Source: Gammaproteobacteria bacterium | Lineage (GTDB): Bacteria > Pseudomonadota > Gammaproteobacteria > Eutrophobiales > Eutrophobiaceae | NCBI GenBank assembly: GCA_022826885.1 | Contig: JAJDUB010000060.1 | Location: forward strand, 1 to 54,578 | Length of the DNA stretch: 54,578 nucleotides | Reading direction: 5' to 3' | In this document: in pieces, positions 23,453-33,142 of the stretch | Position numbering within the stretch: the first letter of the stretch is position 1 | Layout: every line of letters starts with the position of its first letter | Notes under the pieces: model-generated | Databases searched by the model: none | What the model was told of the DNA's origin: nothing | What the model saw: the letters and a program-made list of their open reading frames with translations, nothing else | Made by a program: the position numbers and the translations under genes

Positions 23453-24791
23453 ATCCCTGGGTTGCCGCCTGAACGAGGCCGAACTGGAACACTGGGCATC
23501 AGGTTTCCAGGCGGACGGTCACCAGTTGACCACGACCACGGACAATGCCGACCTGGTAGTCGTCAACACCTGCGCGGTGACCTGTGAGGCGGCAAAAAAG
23601 TCCAGGCAACTGATCCGGCGCAGCCAGCGGCGCAACGCAAAAGCCAAACTGGTAGTCAGCGGTTGTTATTCGAGCCTGCAACCCGGCGAAATCAAACAAT
23701 TGCCGGGCATAGATCTGGTAATAGACAATTCCGACAAGGATCGCCTGGTGGATATCGTAAAACAGCGGCTGGCTGCAGAAGCCATGCCGGTGACGGCCAC
23801 GGAGCCGGATGAAACCGCCCTGTTCAGCCGTGGGCGTAACCGGGCCTTTATCAAGGTACAGGACGGATGCCGGCATAAATGCACGTTCTGCATAGTCACG
23901 CTGGCCCGGGGCGCGGAACGAAGCCGGACAATCAGGGAGATCGTCGATGAGATAAATTCGTTACACTCGCGTCAAATCCGCGAAGCTGTCCTGACCGGCG
24001 TACATATCGGCGGCTACGGGCGCGACCTGGGAACTGATTTAACAGCATTGATTAAAACCGTCCTTGATGAAACCGATATTCCCCGGCTGCGGCTGGGTTC
24101 ACTGGAACCCTGGAATATCGGCGGCAGCTTCCATGAACTCTTCGATAATCCCAGGTTTATGCCGCACCTGCACCTGCCCATGCAAAGCGGCAGTGACAGC
24201 GTACTGCGGCGCATGGGCCGGCGCTGCAAGCGCGTGCATTTTGTAAAACTGGCGGAGCAACTCAGGCAGCATGTTCCCGACCTGAATATCACAACGGACA
24301 TCATCGCCGGATTTCCGGGTGAGACGCCCGAAGAATGGCGCCAAACCCTGGATTTCTGCCGGGAAATCGGGTTTCCACATATCCATATTTTTCCTTATTC
24401 GGCCCGGGCCGGCACCCGGGCTGCTCTATTGCCGGGACAACTGCCCCCCGGGATAAAAAAATTGCGCTGCAAGGAATTGCATCACCTTGCAACGCAGATG
24501 AAACATGATTATATGCGGCGATACCCGGGCCGAAACTTCAAAGTCCTGGTAGAAAACGATACGGAGGAATTAAACGGAAAGCAGGTCCGCTTCGGTTACT
24601 CCCCCAACTACCTGCGTACAACCATCAGGGTTTCGGGCGCCTCTCCCCGTCCCAACAGCATAGTGACTGCCCATGTCAGGGAATACGATGAGGGCAGCGG
24701 CACGCTGGTGGCGGAAGCGGGTTTCAGCGGGGCTCCCGGGCGGCCAGGTACCCGTCTATATCCATCTCAAGGATTTTCAGCCTGTCGTTGA
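23436..24791 (+). CDS. mtaB: tRNA t6A37 methylthiotransferase MtaB
   Basis: A 451-residue radical SAM methylthiotransferase that converts t6A37 to ms2t6A37 in tRNA. The N-terminal UPF0004 domain shows LGCRLNEAE and NTCAVTCEA cysteines and SGCYSSLQP. The radical SAM cluster motif is GCRHKCTFC (Cx3Cx2C) and a C-terminal TRAM domain follows. It overlaps the acyl-CoA dehydrogenase by 17 bases, an unusual partner for a tRNA-modifying gene. The last 22 residues run antisense into the convergent gene at 24724 and look like a non-conserved extension. Confidence 0.93.
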   Translation: MKVALKSLGCRLNEAELEHWASGFQADGHQLTTTTDNADLVVVNTCAVTCEAAKKSRQLIRRSQRRNAKAKLVVSGCYSSLQPGEIKQLPGIDLVIDNSDKDRLVDIVKQRLAAEAMPVTATEPDETALFSRGRNRAFIKVQDGCRHKCTFCIVTLARGAERSRTIREIVDEINSLHSRQIREAVLTGVHIGGYGRDLGTDLTALIKTVLDETDIPRLRLGSLEPWNIGGSFHELFDNPRFMPHLHLPMQSGSDSVLRRMGRRCKRVHFVKLAEQLRQHVPDLNITTDIIAGFPGETPEEWRQTLDFCREIGFPHIHIFPYSARAGTRAALLPGQLPPGIKKLRCKELHHLATQMKHDYMRRYPGRNFKVLVENDTEELNGKQVRFGYSPNYLRTTIRVSGASPRPNSIVTAHVREYDEGSGTLVAEAGFSGAPGRPGTRLYPSQGFSACR

Positions 24792-25206
24792 CCCCGTTCA
24801 CTTTTTCTATTTCCCTGGCAATTTCGTCCGCACTTGAAAAAGCGCCCAGTAAGGGTGGATTTTTCAATAGCGCATAACCCTGCCGCATCTGTTCCTGTAT
24901 TGCCCTGGACCGGTCAGGCGGCACGCGCAGTTTCCATAACCGGGACTTGAGTATTCCAAGCTGTTTCCTTACGCCATCCCGCGCCTGCTCAAGCCTGTCA
25001 TATTCGGTGCGCATCGCTTCCCTGCGTTTTTGTTCTGCAGTCCGGGCAGGACCGGGTTCCGTATGCCTGGGGGGCTTCGCCTGTCTTGACTGAACGTTGT
25101 CCGGTTCGCTCCCATCCTTCCCTGCGGTTCCATCGAGGCTCAGAAACGAGTAAGCCGTAGCGGCGGCAATCAGGGCGATTGCGATAATGGCAGTATTTCT
25201 GTTCAT
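24724..25206 (-). CDS. Hypothetical single-span membrane protein with coiled coil
   Basis: A 160-residue protein starting MNRNTAIIAIALIAAATAYSF, an N-terminal anchor or uncleaved signal. A Pro/Glu/Lys-rich linker follows (about 25-60), then a helical coiled-coil region (about 60-155) rich in Arg and Glu. No family is recognised. A more upstream ATG is possible (25224). It converges on mtaB and overlaps its 3' end by 68 bases. Role unknown; envelope-associated chaperone-like proteins of the LimK type have a loosely similar layout. Confidence 0.65.
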   Translation of the reverse strand: MNRNTAIIAIALIAAATAYSFLSLDGTAGKDGSEPDNVQSRQAKPPRHTEPGPARTAEQKRREAMRTEYDRLEQARDGVRKQLGILKSRLWKLRVPPDRSRAIQEQMRQGYALLKNPPLLGAFSSADEIAREIEKVNGVNDRLKILEMDIDGYLAAREPR

Positions 25207-25292
25207 TACGAACTCATCCTGCAATTCGGATATTCTATTCAGGTTAAATATTACGTAGATCGTTTAACTTTATGTTTTTTTGAAAAAAACAC

Positions 25293-25321
25293 TTGATTTT
25301 TCCATATCAATAGGATATAAG
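25293..25321 (+). promoter_or_regulatory. Candidate sigma-70 promoter of the PilZ-like gene
   Basis: TTGATT at 25293-25298 and TATAAG at 25316-25321 are spaced by 17 bases, a good sigma-70 arrangement. It lies 32 bases upstream of the ATG at 25354, in an A/T-rich stretch between divergent genes. Confidence 0.5.
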
Positions 25322-25353
25322 GTACAACCAGTAATTTCAACCGGGTGGGGGCT

Positions 25354-25866
25354 ATGTTATTACAAAAAGTAAACAGCATGATGAGAAGACGTTCCGGGGA
25401 TAAGCGCAGGACATACCTGAAGGATATCGGCAATGTCCCCATTACTGACGCACAAACCGGCTTTATTCACCACCGGCACGGCTTTCCATTGGATTACAAG
25501 CGTCTTTTGCCGGATATTGAAATGGAGCAGTCCGGGGATAACCAGGGCAACACCGGCCTGTTGTTCCAGTCCGAGGAATACCTGGCGCCCGGCACGACCA
25601 TAGAAGCGACAATCACGCTGAATGACAGGCTGGAGAAAATCCGCGGCAAGGTAGTGATGGTGCGCGACCGGGAAGATTATTACGAGATCGGCTTATGGCT
25701 CGGACACCATGAAGACGCCAGCCGCGCCCGTATAGTGGAACAGACCTGTTATATTGAGGAATATATCAAGGAAAAGAAATTTCGCGAAGGTCCGTTTGTT
25801 CTCAACCGGGAAGGAGCGGCAGAAGAATGGATTAACAAATACGCCGCCGGGGTGCCTGGGAGTTGA
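25354..25866 (+). CDS. PilZ-like domain protein
   Basis: A 170-residue soluble protein. An Arg-rich stretch near the N-terminus (MMRRRSGDKRR) is followed by a beta-barrel-like region containing NTGLLFQSEEYLAPGTTIEATITL and GKVVMVRDREDYYEIGLWL. This resembles the PilZ c-di-GMP receptor fold, although the usual D/NxSxxG motif is degenerate (NQGNTG). The ATG at 25354 follows a GGTGGGGG purine run that can serve as ribosome site. If PilZ, it would link c-di-GMP to motility or surface functions; the ligand is uncertain. Confidence 0.6.
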   Translation: MLLQKVNSMMRRRSGDKRRTYLKDIGNVPITDAQTGFIHHRHGFPLDYKRLLPDIEMEQSGDNQGNTGLLFQSEEYLAPGTTIEATITLNDRLEKIRGKVVMVRDREDYYEIGLWLGHHEDASRARIVEQTCYIEEYIKEKKFREGPFVLNREGAAEEWINKYAAGVPGS

Positions 25867-25882
25867 TGACGCTCTGACTTAA

Positions 25883-26521
25883 TCAGGGGTTGCCAAAGCT
25901 GATTCCGGTCCCTCCAAGTCCACAGTACCCGCCGGGGTTCTTTGCCAGGTATTGCTGGTGGTAGTCTTCCGCGTAATAAAATGCCGGGGCATCCGTTATC
26001 TCGGTAGTGATACTGCCATAACCGCTACCCGACAGGACGGTCTGGTACTCATCTCTTGAATCCAGGGCGCTTCTGTCCTGTTCACCGGTAAAGGTATAGA
26101 TACCGGACCGGTACTGCGTTCCGATATCATTGCCCTGGCGCATGCCCTGGGTCGGATCGTGCGACTCCCAGAATACCCGTAGTAAATCCCGGTAGAAGAT
26201 GACTTCAGGATCATAAACCACCAGCACCACTTCATTATGACCCGTCATTCCGCTGCACACTTCTCGATAGGTGGGATTTGGCGTAAGCCCGCCGGCATAG
26301 CCGACCGCCGTGGTGTAAACGCCCTTCAGTCGCCAGAATATCCTCTCCGCCCCCCAGAAACAGCCCAGTCCGAACACGGCCTGCATCATCCCTTCAGGGA
26401 AAGGCGGTTTCAATGGCCGGCCATGGACATAATGCCGCTCTGCAGTGGGCAGCGCCACGGCGCGCCCCGGCAGGGCGTTGCCCATATCCGGCATATTCGT
26501 TTTGGTTCTGTTAAGAAGCAT
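25883..26521 (-). CDS. msrA: Peptide-methionine (S)-S-oxide reductase MsrA
   Basis: A 212-residue protein with the MsrA active-site motif GCFWGAER (catalytic Cys), the GYAGG and GHNEVV motifs, and a C-terminal GYCGLGG that may hold the resolving cysteine. It repairs oxidised methionine in proteins. The first 45 residues precede the conserved domain and contain no clear signal peptide, which suggests a cytoplasmic enzyme. It is divergent from kamA and convergent with the PilZ-like gene. Confidence 0.95.
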   Translation of the reverse strand: MLLNRTKTNMPDMGNALPGRAVALPTAERHYVHGRPLKPPFPEGMMQAVFGLGCFWGAERIFWRLKGVYTTAVGYAGGLTPNPTYREVCSGMTGHNEVVLVVYDPEVIFYRDLLRVFWESHDPTQGMRQGNDIGTQYRSGIYTFTGEQDRSALDSRDEYQTVLSGSGYGSITTEITDAPAFYYAEDYHQQYLAKNPGGYCGLGGTGISFGNP

Positions 26522-26747
26522 TGCTCAGCCCCAGGCAAAAAACAACAGGTTAAACCGTAATATAATTTTAATGTTCACGTTGTTAAATTTAAAGTACAGG
26601 CTGCGCCACACTGGGTGAACAGCGATGAACATTGTCATCACGCATAAAGTCTGTTATTATCTTAACTTAAATGTAGAAAACTAAAATAACCCGCTGGGGC
26701 AAATAATAAATACGACAGCCCCGAAAAAAATTATAGGGAGAGTATCA

Positions 26748-28109
26748 TTGAATTATGCTGCTATTGCCAGAAGGCCTGAGCTTGTCCCAAGCACAAAGTT
26801 CAAAGTATACACAGAAAAACATCTTGACCAGATAAGCCAACTCGACAGCCTGCCCAGCCAATTACGCCACGATATTCGCGTCGTTGCCAAAATTCTGCCT
26901 TTCAGGGTCAACCAGTATGTGCTCGATACGCTCATCGACTGGGATGATGCCGAAACAGACCCCATGTTCCTGCTCACTTTCCCCCAAAAGGACATGCTGG
27001 AACCGGCTGCATTCAACCGGATGGCGAAACTGATCAAATCAGGCGCCGACACCAAGACCATTCATGCCCTTGCGACCCAGATCCGGCAGGATCTCAACCC
27101 GCATCCGGCCGGACAAATGGAATTGAACGTGCCGATGCTGGATGACGAGCCATTGGGCGGGATGCAGCATAAATACCATGAAACCGTCCTGTTTTTCCCG
27201 TCCCAGGGCCAGGTCTGCCATTCCTACTGCACTTTTTGCTTTCGCTGGGCGCAATTTGTCGGAGATAAATCGATTCGGTTTTCATCTGCCGAATCGGACG
27301 GTCTCTATACCTATCTGAAACGGCATAAGGAAGTCTCCGACCTGTTGCTTACCGGGGGCGACCCCATGGTGATGAAAACCCATCACCTGAAGTATTATAT
27401 CGAACCTCTGCTTGACCGCTCACTTCACCATGTTCAAACCTTGCGCATTGGCAGCAAAGCCCTGACCTACTGGCCGCACCGTTTTGTCACCGACGAAGAT
27501 GCCGATGAACTCCTGCGCCTGCTGGAAAGACTGGTGAGGGCAGGTAAACACGTGGCATTCATGGCTCACTTCAACCATTGGCGAGAACTGGAATCCTACA
27601 TGACCAGGCGCGCCATCCAGCGGATTCGCAATACCGGCGCCGAAATCCGTTGTCAGGGGCCATTACTGGACAAAATCAATAATGATCCCCTGGTCTGGTC
27701 GAGATTGTGGAGGGAGCAGGTGCGACTGGGCATGATTCCTTATTACATGTTTGTGGAACGGGATACCGGCGCCCGGCGTTACTTCGAAGTGCCCCTGGCG
27801 CGGGCCCTGGAAGTTTACCAGACCGCATACCAGTCCGTATCCGGGCTTGCCCGAACGGTACGGGGACCCTCAATGAGTGCCTCTCCAGGCAAGGTACAGG
27901 TACAGGGTATAACGGAAATCAATAATGAGAAGGTGTTCTTGCTGCGCTTCCTGCAGGGCCGTAACGAAGCCTGGACACAACAGCCATTCTTCGCCGAATT
28001 CGATGAGAACGCGACCTGGCTGGACCACCTGAAACCCGCTTTCGGGGCGGACCGGTTCTTCTTCGAGGAAGAATACCTGCAAATGTCCGGCGAGCGCCTG
28101 GCGGGTTGA
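26748..28109 (+). CDS. KamA-family radical SAM protein (lysine 2,3-aminomutase-like)
   Basis: A 453-residue radical SAM protein with the cluster motif C157-HSY-C161-TF-C164 and downstream LLTGGDPMVM. It falls in the KamA/AblA family. Known members move the amino group of lysine, glutamate or other substrates using PLP. The GGGGK-type PLP motif is reduced here to SASPGKV, with K382 as the possible Schiff-base lysine. The start is TTG, chosen because TAGGGAG lies 7 bases upstream. There is no ablB acetyltransferase neighbour, so an N-epsilon-acetyl-beta-lysine osmolyte route is not supported. Confidence 0.85.
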   Translation: MNYAAIARRPELVPSTKFKVYTEKHLDQISQLDSLPSQLRHDIRVVAKILPFRVNQYVLDTLIDWDDAETDPMFLLTFPQKDMLEPAAFNRMAKLIKSGADTKTIHALATQIRQDLNPHPAGQMELNVPMLDDEPLGGMQHKYHETVLFFPSQGQVCHSYCTFCFRWAQFVGDKSIRFSSAESDGLYTYLKRHKEVSDLLLTGGDPMVMKTHHLKYYIEPLLDRSLHHVQTLRIGSKALTYWPHRFVTDEDADELLRLLERLVRAGKHVAFMAHFNHWRELESYMTRRAIQRIRNTGAEIRCQGPLLDKINNDPLVWSRLWREQVRLGMIPYYMFVERDTGARRYFEVPLARALEVYQTAYQSVSGLARTVRGPSMSASPGKVQVQGITEINNEKVFLLRFLQGRNEAWTQQPFFAEFDENATWLDHLKPAFGADRFFFEEEYLQMSGERLAG

Positions 28110-28137
28110 CGACCGCCAGGCAGTCCGCCACCGGATC

Positions 28138-28767
28138 TCAGCCACCGGGTATTGTAGCAAGCGCCTCCTGCCAGGGGGCTGAGCCAAGGATGTTTCCCGA
28201 CCAGCGGGTTATTTCGGCATAACCATCCAGCGGGAGATCGGCTGCTTCCGCGTGCACCAGCCATGACACCACGGCATGGTCGGCAAGGGTTACCGAATTA
28301 CCCACCAGTGTTTCACGACCTTTGAGGTGATCGTTCAATACTGTTCCGAAACGCTTGAATTCCTCCGCACCCTTTACCAGTTGCGCAGGGTCCGGATCGC
28401 CGATATTCATGAACTTTTTGACGAGGTTCTCAAAGGTAAAGATACCGCAGGTGGGCCCCCAGTGCGACGCGTTCCAGTAGGACCACTGGGTCATCCTGGT
28501 CCGGTCATGTAAATCTTCGGGAATCAGGTCATTGTCGGGCTGCTTCCGGGCCAGGTACAGCATGATGGCGTTGGACTCCCACAGGACAAAGTCTCCGTCC
28601 ACCAGGGTGGGAATCTTGTGATTCGGGTTCAACGCAACGAAGTCGGCATTCATCTGCGCGCCCGTATGCAGATCCATGGTAATCAGTTCCGGGTCAAGCC
28701 CGACGTGGTTGGCAACGGCCTGGCAGCGCAGCGAATTGGGTGAAGGCGGGAAAACATATAATTGCAT
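28138..28767 (-). CDS. Glutathione S-transferase family protein
   Basis: A 209-residue protein with an N-terminal thioredoxin-like domain (YVFPPSPNSLRCQAV, then the cis-Pro region NHKIPTLVDGD and WESNAIMLYLA for glutathione) and a C-terminal all-alpha domain (LADHAVVSWL). Ser10 or Ser12 is the likely thiol-activating residue in place of the Tyr of other classes. The substrate is unknown. It converges on kamA with 28 bases between the stops. Confidence 0.92.
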   Translation of the reverse strand: MQLYVFPPSPNSLRCQAVANHVGLDPELITMDLHTGAQMNADFVALNPNHKIPTLVDGDFVLWESNAIMLYLARKQPDNDLIPEDLHDRTRMTQWSYWNASHWGPTCGIFTFENLVKKFMNIGDPDPAQLVKGAEEFKRFGTVLNDHLKGRETLVGNSVTLADHAVVSWLVHAEAADLPLDGYAEITRWSGNILGSAPWQEALATIPGG

Positions 28768-28790
28768 TTTTTTATTCCTCTTGATTCCAG

Positions 28791-28874
28791 TTAATCGCCG
28801 ACAAACGGATTTGTCAGCCGTTCATGGCCGAAGGTTGAAACAGGGCCGTGGCCGGGGACAAATTGTACATCATG
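28791..28874 (-). pseudogene. C-terminal remnant of an MBL-fold metallohydrolase
   Basis: In the gap between sfsA and the GST gene, the minus strand reads [20 protein letters not shown] and then LTNPFVGD before a TAA. This is the characteristic C-terminus of YcbL-type metallo-beta-lactamase-fold hydrolases. The remaining 180 or so residues are missing and the frame is preceded directly by the sfsA stop. It is too short to be functional and most likely marks a deletion that joined sfsA to the tail of a neighbour. Confidence 0.65.
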
Positions 28875-28876
28875 TT

Positions 28877-29590
28877 TCAGTTTTCAGTTGCCACTACCGG
28901 CAGTTTTGTATCAATCCGGATTTCATCTACAGAGACATAGGCGCGCCAGGCAATGGCCTGCATACCGGCATCGATAGCCTGTCTCAGTGTAGCGCCGTAT
29001 ATTCCGTCTATGCTATCGGCGGGCCGAACTTCAAAAACGTCTTTTCTCTGGACGCAGAAACAGATTACTGCGCGCTTCCCTCCTGCGGCAACCTCCGCAA
29101 GTTCGCGCAGGTGTTTACTTCCCCGTTCACTGACAGCGTCAGGAAAATAGCCGATGCCCTCTTGAGCGAGTGTTACGTTTTTTATTTCAACGTAACAGTC
29201 CGGTTTGCCGGCCCCCTCCAACAGCAGGTCAATCCGGCTGTTTTCCGCGCCGTAGCGTATTTCCTGCCGTATTGCGTCGTATCCCTGCAGGTCTTTTATT
29301 GTTCCATCCTGTATTCCCTCTCTGACCAGTTTATTCGGCAGGCCTGTATTTATGCCGACAAGGACTCCCGGAGCCGCCTCAACCAGTTCCCAACTCAAGG
29401 TATATTTGCGCTTCGGGTTGTCTGAATTTGACAGCCAGACCCGGGAACCGGGTTCGCAGCAACCCAGCATGGAACCGGTATTGGGAGTGTGTGCGGTAAC
29501 GATACTTCCGTCATCAAGCTCAACGTCGGCCAGGAAACGTTTGTAACGTTTGAGCAAGGTCCCCTGTATCAGGGCCTGGTTAAATCTCAT
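28877..29590 (-). CDS. sfsA: SfsA family protein (sugar fermentation stimulation homologue)
   Basis: A 237-residue protein matching SfsA along its length: [19 protein letters not shown] at the N-terminus, [15 protein letters not shown], and the PD-(D/E)xK nuclease-like core RIDLLLEG...YVEIKNVTL. In E. coli SfsA was described as a DNA-binding regulator of maltose genes; its true activity is unsettled. The ATG at 29590 is preferred over an upstream start because it sits at the conserved family N-terminus. It overlaps the PHA synthase stop by one base (TAATG). Confidence 0.93.
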   Translation of the reverse strand: MRFNQALIQGTLLKRYKRFLADVELDDGSIVTAHTPNTGSMLGCCEPGSRVWLSNSDNPKRKYTLSWELVEAAPGVLVGINTGLPNKLVREGIQDGTIKDLQGYDAIRQEIRYGAENSRIDLLLEGAGKPDCYVEIKNVTLAQEGIGYFPDAVSERGSKHLRELAEVAAGGKRAVICFCVQRKDVFEVRPADSIDGIYGATLRQAIDAGMQAIAWRAYVSVDEIRIDTKLPVVATEN

Positions 29591-31185
29591 TAAAAGCTGA
29601 GCTTTACATAACTGCCCGGCGCATCTTCGATGACAGGCTGACCGTTGGCGCCGGGATGGCGCGCGGGAGTTTTTTCGCCGGCGTACTGCTCCAGCCATTC
29701 CAGCCAGTCCGGCCACCAGGAACCGGAATGCGTATCGGCATTGGCGCGCCATTCAGCGGGCGGGATGTCAGTCCCGGAACCGGTGTAATAGCCGTACTTG
29801 TCCGCAGCAGGCGGGTTGATGATGCCGGCAATATGGCCTGACTTGCCAAGTACGAACCTGACCGGCCCGGACAGCAGTTGCGCGCCCAGGTAGGTGCCCT
29901 CCCAGGGCGCGATATGGTCTTCTTCCGTGGAAATGAAATATGCCGGGGTTTGAATGGCACTGACGTCGATGGGAATGCCGGCTACGCTTAATCCTCCCGG
30001 TTCCTTGAACTCGTTGTTCAGGTACATGGTGCGCAGGTAAGTGCTGTGCATCCTGGCCGGGAGTCGGGTGGAGTCGGCATTCCAGTAAAGCAGGTCAAAA
30101 GGAAACGGATCTTTACCCAGCAGGTAGTTGCGCACGTAGAACGACCAGATCAGGTCATTGGCGCGCAACATGTTGAACGTAGTGGCCATTTCCTTGCCGT
30201 CATGGTAACCCCTTTCATTCATGGTCTTTTCAAGGTTCTCCAGTTGCTGTTCATCGATGAACACGCCCAGGTCCCCGGGGATTGAAAAATCGATCAGGGA
30301 TACGAAAAACGTCGCGGAAAGCGCGCGCCTATCGCCTTTTTCCTGCATGTAAGCAAGAGTCGCCGCCAGCAGGGTGCCTCCGATGCAGTATCCCACCAGG
30401 TTGATGCCGGATTCCCCGGTGGCTTCCTGCACCGCATCCATGGCCGCCAGCGCCCCCTCCGTCACATAGTCGGCAAAGTCCTTGTGCGCCAGCTTCTCAT
30501 CGGGATTTACCCAGGAAACGACAAACACCGTATGCCCCTGGTCCACCAGCCATTTGATCAGGGAATTATGTGGCTGCAGGTCCAGCACGTAATACTTGTT
30601 GATCCAGGGCGGGATGATTAGCAGCGGCTGCCTGCAGGTCAGTTCGGTTGCCGGTTCGAACTGCAGCAACTGGAGCAGGTCATTCTGGAAAACCACCTTG
30701 CCTGGCGTGGTGGCAACATTCCTGCCCAGTTCAAACGCATCCCGGTCCGTCATGGTGATGCGCAACTGCCCGCTTTCAGCATCGATGTCATCGATAAAGT
30801 TCTGCATACCCTTGAGCAGGTTGTCTCCTTTGGATTCCAGAGTGGCTTCCAGCACTTCCGGGTTGGTAAGCAGAAAGTTGGTCGGCGACATGGCGTCCAC
30901 AAACTGTTTGGTATAGAAATTCACCTTCCTGGCGGTATCCTCGTCCATTCCTTCCGCCTCCGCGACGGTGGACTGTATGGCGTCGGCGGTGACCAGGTAA
31001 GATTGTTTGATGAGACTGAAAAAAGGATTCTCGTCCCAGGCCGGGTGTTTGAAACGGCGGTCCCCGCTGTCGGGTTCCCGCACCGTACTGCTTTCCTCTC
31101 CCAGCATCGCCTTGGTGGCGTTAAGCCACAGGTCGGAATAAGCGTTCCAGGCCTGCAGCGCAGCGTCGTGTTTTTTTTCACTCAT
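29590..31185 (-). CDS. phaC: Class I poly(3-hydroxyalkanoate) synthase
   Basis: A 531-residue PHA synthase that polymerises 3-hydroxyacyl-CoA into storage granules. The lipase-like box GYCIGG holds the catalytic Cys; the Asp and His of the triad are expected in STEEDHIAPW and GKSGHIAGI. PPWINKYYVLDL and SWVNPD are typical class I blocks. Length is slightly short of the usual ~590 residues. A thiolase gene lies 13 bases upstream. No phaB reductase is adjacent, although an SDR in the gcd operon could in principle serve. Confidence 0.95.
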   Translation of the reverse strand: MSEKKHDAALQAWNAYSDLWLNATKAMLGEESSTVREPDSGDRRFKHPAWDENPFFSLIKQSYLVTADAIQSTVAEAEGMDEDTARKVNFYTKQFVDAMSPTNFLLTNPEVLEATLESKGDNLLKGMQNFIDDIDAESGQLRITMTDRDAFELGRNVATTPGKVVFQNDLLQLLQFEPATELTCRQPLLIIPPWINKYYVLDLQPHNSLIKWLVDQGHTVFVVSWVNPDEKLAHKDFADYVTEGALAAMDAVQEATGESGINLVGYCIGGTLLAATLAYMQEKGDRRALSATFFVSLIDFSIPGDLGVFIDEQQLENLEKTMNERGYHDGKEMATTFNMLRANDLIWSFYVRNYLLGKDPFPFDLLYWNADSTRLPARMHSTYLRTMYLNNEFKEPGGLSVAGIPIDVSAIQTPAYFISTEEDHIAPWEGTYLGAQLLSGPVRFVLGKSGHIAGIINPPAADKYGYYTGSGTDIPPAEWRANADTHSGSWWPDWLEWLEQYAGEKTPARHPGANGQPVIEDAPGSYVKLSF

Positions 31186-31198
31186 GACAAGGCCCCGG

Positions 31199-32383
31199 TC
31201 AGGCGACTTCGAACAGGCCCGCGGCGCCCATGCCGCCGCCGACGCACATGGTGCACACCACGTAGCGGGCGCCGCGGCGCTTGCCTTCCATCAGGGCATG
31301 GGCGACCATGCGGTTGCCGGACATGCCGTACGGGTGGCCGATGGAAATGGCGCCGCCGTTCACGTTAAGCGCTTCATTGGGAATGCCAAGCTTGTCGCGG
31401 CAATAAACCACCTGCACCGCAAATGCCTCGTTCAATTCCCAGAGATCGATATCATCCATGGTCAGTCCGTTCTGTTTCAGTAACTTCGGCACCGCATAGA
31501 CCGGACCGATGCCCATTTCGTCAGGCTCCAGGCCGGCAATCGCAATGCCGCGATATATCCCCAGCGGCTCCAGGTTTCTCTGTTCGGCCAGGCGGGCGTC
31601 CATCACCACACAGGCGGAGGCCCCATCCGACAGTTGGCTGGCATTCCCGGCGGTAATGCAGCCGCCTTCAATGACCGGGGCCAGCCCCTGCAAACCCTCC
31701 GGAGTTGTATCCGGACGATTGCCTTCATCCTGTTCCAGGACAACCTCATGGTAGCTTACTTTTCCGGTTTCCTTGTCGAGTACGGCCTTGGTTGTTGCCA
31801 GGGGGGCCAGTTCTTCGTCAAATTTACCGGATTGCTGGGCGGACGCAGTGCGTTGCTGGCTTTGCAGTGCGAACTCATCCTGGGTTTCCCGGCTGATCCG
31901 GTAGCGCCGGGCCACCGTTTCCGCAGTCTGCAACATGGGCATATAGGCATGCGCGCTGTGCCGTGTCACGCCTTCATCGGTACTCTTGCTCACCAGTTCG
32001 AAGGCGTCGTTCTGCACCAGGCTTATGGAATCCAGCCCTGCGGCTACGACTACGGGAGTATAATCCAGGATCACCTGCTTTGCCGCGTTGGCGATAGCGA
32101 TCATGCCCGAGGAGCATTGCCGATCAAGAGACATGGCGCTTGTCGAGGCAGGCAACCCCGCGGCGAAGGCGCTGGTCCTGCCGATATTCCAGCCTGTCGT
32201 GCCCATTTGCATGGCGCAACCCATGATGACGTCCTCGATTTCCCCCGCTTCCAGGCCTGCGCGCCGCACGGCCTCACGGATAACGTGGCCGCCCAGGGTC
32301 GGCGCCTTGGTGTTATTGAATGCGCCGCGCCACGCCTTGCCGATGGGTGTGCGCGCGGCGGCTGCGATAACTGCTTCTTTCAT
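31199..32383 (-). CDS. Acetyl-CoA C-acyltransferase (thiolase), PHA operon
   Basis: A 394-residue thiolase. The acyl-accepting Cys is in RQCSSGM (about residue 90) and the C-terminal base in [15 protein letters not shown]; the GHPYGMSG His motif is also present. It either condenses two acetyl-CoA to acetoacetyl-CoA for PHA or cleaves 3-ketoacyl-CoA. Position directly before phaC supports the first, and it would also serve the beta-oxidation-like gcd operon, which lacks its own thiolase in this window. Closely similar to FadA/PhaA-type acyltransferases, so substrate length is open. Confidence 0.93.
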   Translation of the reverse strand: MKEAVIAAAARTPIGKAWRGAFNNTKAPTLGGHVIREAVRRAGLEAGEIEDVIMGCAMQMGTTGWNIGRTSAFAAGLPASTSAMSLDRQCSSGMIAIANAAKQVILDYTPVVVAAGLDSISLVQNDAFELVSKSTDEGVTRHSAHAYMPMLQTAETVARRYRISRETQDEFALQSQQRTASAQQSGKFDEELAPLATTKAVLDKETGKVSYHEVVLEQDEGNRPDTTPEGLQGLAPVIEGGCITAGNASQLSDGASACVVMDARLAEQRNLEPLGIYRGIAIAGLEPDEMGIGPVYAVPKLLKQNGLTMDDIDLWELNEAFAVQVVYCRDKLGIPNEALNVNGGAISIGHPYGMSGNRMVAHALMEGKRRGARYVVCTMCVGGGMGAAGLFEVA

Positions 32384-32394
32384 GGTAAATTTCC

Positions 32395-33042
32395 TCAGTC
32401 CGGGTCCGGAAACAGCCAGGGCTTCTCTGCCGCCTTTTGCCGTTCATATTCCCGAATTAAATCGCTGTGTTCGAGGGTCATCCCGATATCATCCAGACCC
32501 TGCAGCAGCCTCTCCTTGAGCGCAGTCTCGACATCGAAACTCAATACCTTGCCGGATGGTGTTGTAATTGTCTGTGGCTGTAATTCGACTTTCAGACGAT
32601 ACCCTTCGGTTGCTTCGACTTCCCTGAACAACTGCTCAACCAGTTGTACCGGGAGAACGATGGTCAGCAAGCCGTTCTTGCCGGCATTGGAAAAAAATAT
32701 GTCGCCGAAACTTGGCGCAATCACACAACGGAACCCGTACTCGTACAAGGCCCAGACGGCATGTTCCCTGGATGAACCGCAGCCGAAATTTTCCCGGGCC
32801 AGAAGTATTTGCGCTCCCCGGTAACGGGACCGGTTCAGCACGAAGTCTTCATTCAACGGGCGCCGGCTGCAATCCTGTTCCGGTTCCCCTGCATCAAGAT
32901 AGCGCCAGGCATCGAACAGGTTGGGGCCGAAACCGCTACGGCGGATGGATTTCAGGAACTGCTTGGGAATGATGGCGTCGGTATCGACATTGGACCTGTC
33001 CAGCGGCGCAACCAGGCCGTCAATGGCGGTGAAAGCATGCAT
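32395..33042 (-). CDS. leuD: 3-isopropylmalate dehydratase small subunit
   Basis: A 215-residue LeuD with the swivel-domain signatures [15 protein letters not shown] and [13 protein letters not shown]. With LeuC it isomerises 2- to 3-isopropylmalate in leucine synthesis. It lies 101 bases after leuC and only 11 bases before the thiolase gene. leuB, the usual next gene, is not here. Confidence 0.96.
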   Translation of the reverse strand: MHAFTAIDGLVAPLDRSNVDTDAIIPKQFLKSIRRSGFGPNLFDAWRYLDAGEPEQDCSRRPLNEDFVLNRSRYRGAQILLARENFGCGSSREHAVWALYEYGFRCVIAPSFGDIFFSNAGKNGLLTIVLPVQLVEQLFREVEATEGYRLKVELQPQTITTPSGKVLSFDVETALKERLLQGLDDIGMTLEHSDLIREYERQKAAEKPWLFPDPD

Positions 33043-33142
33043 GATTAGATTATCCGCATCAGTTTGTTTTTTCCGGTATCAAGCAGGTGGCAAGATAATC
33101 TATTTGGGTGAGAAATCATAGAACTGACAACAATAATCTGCG

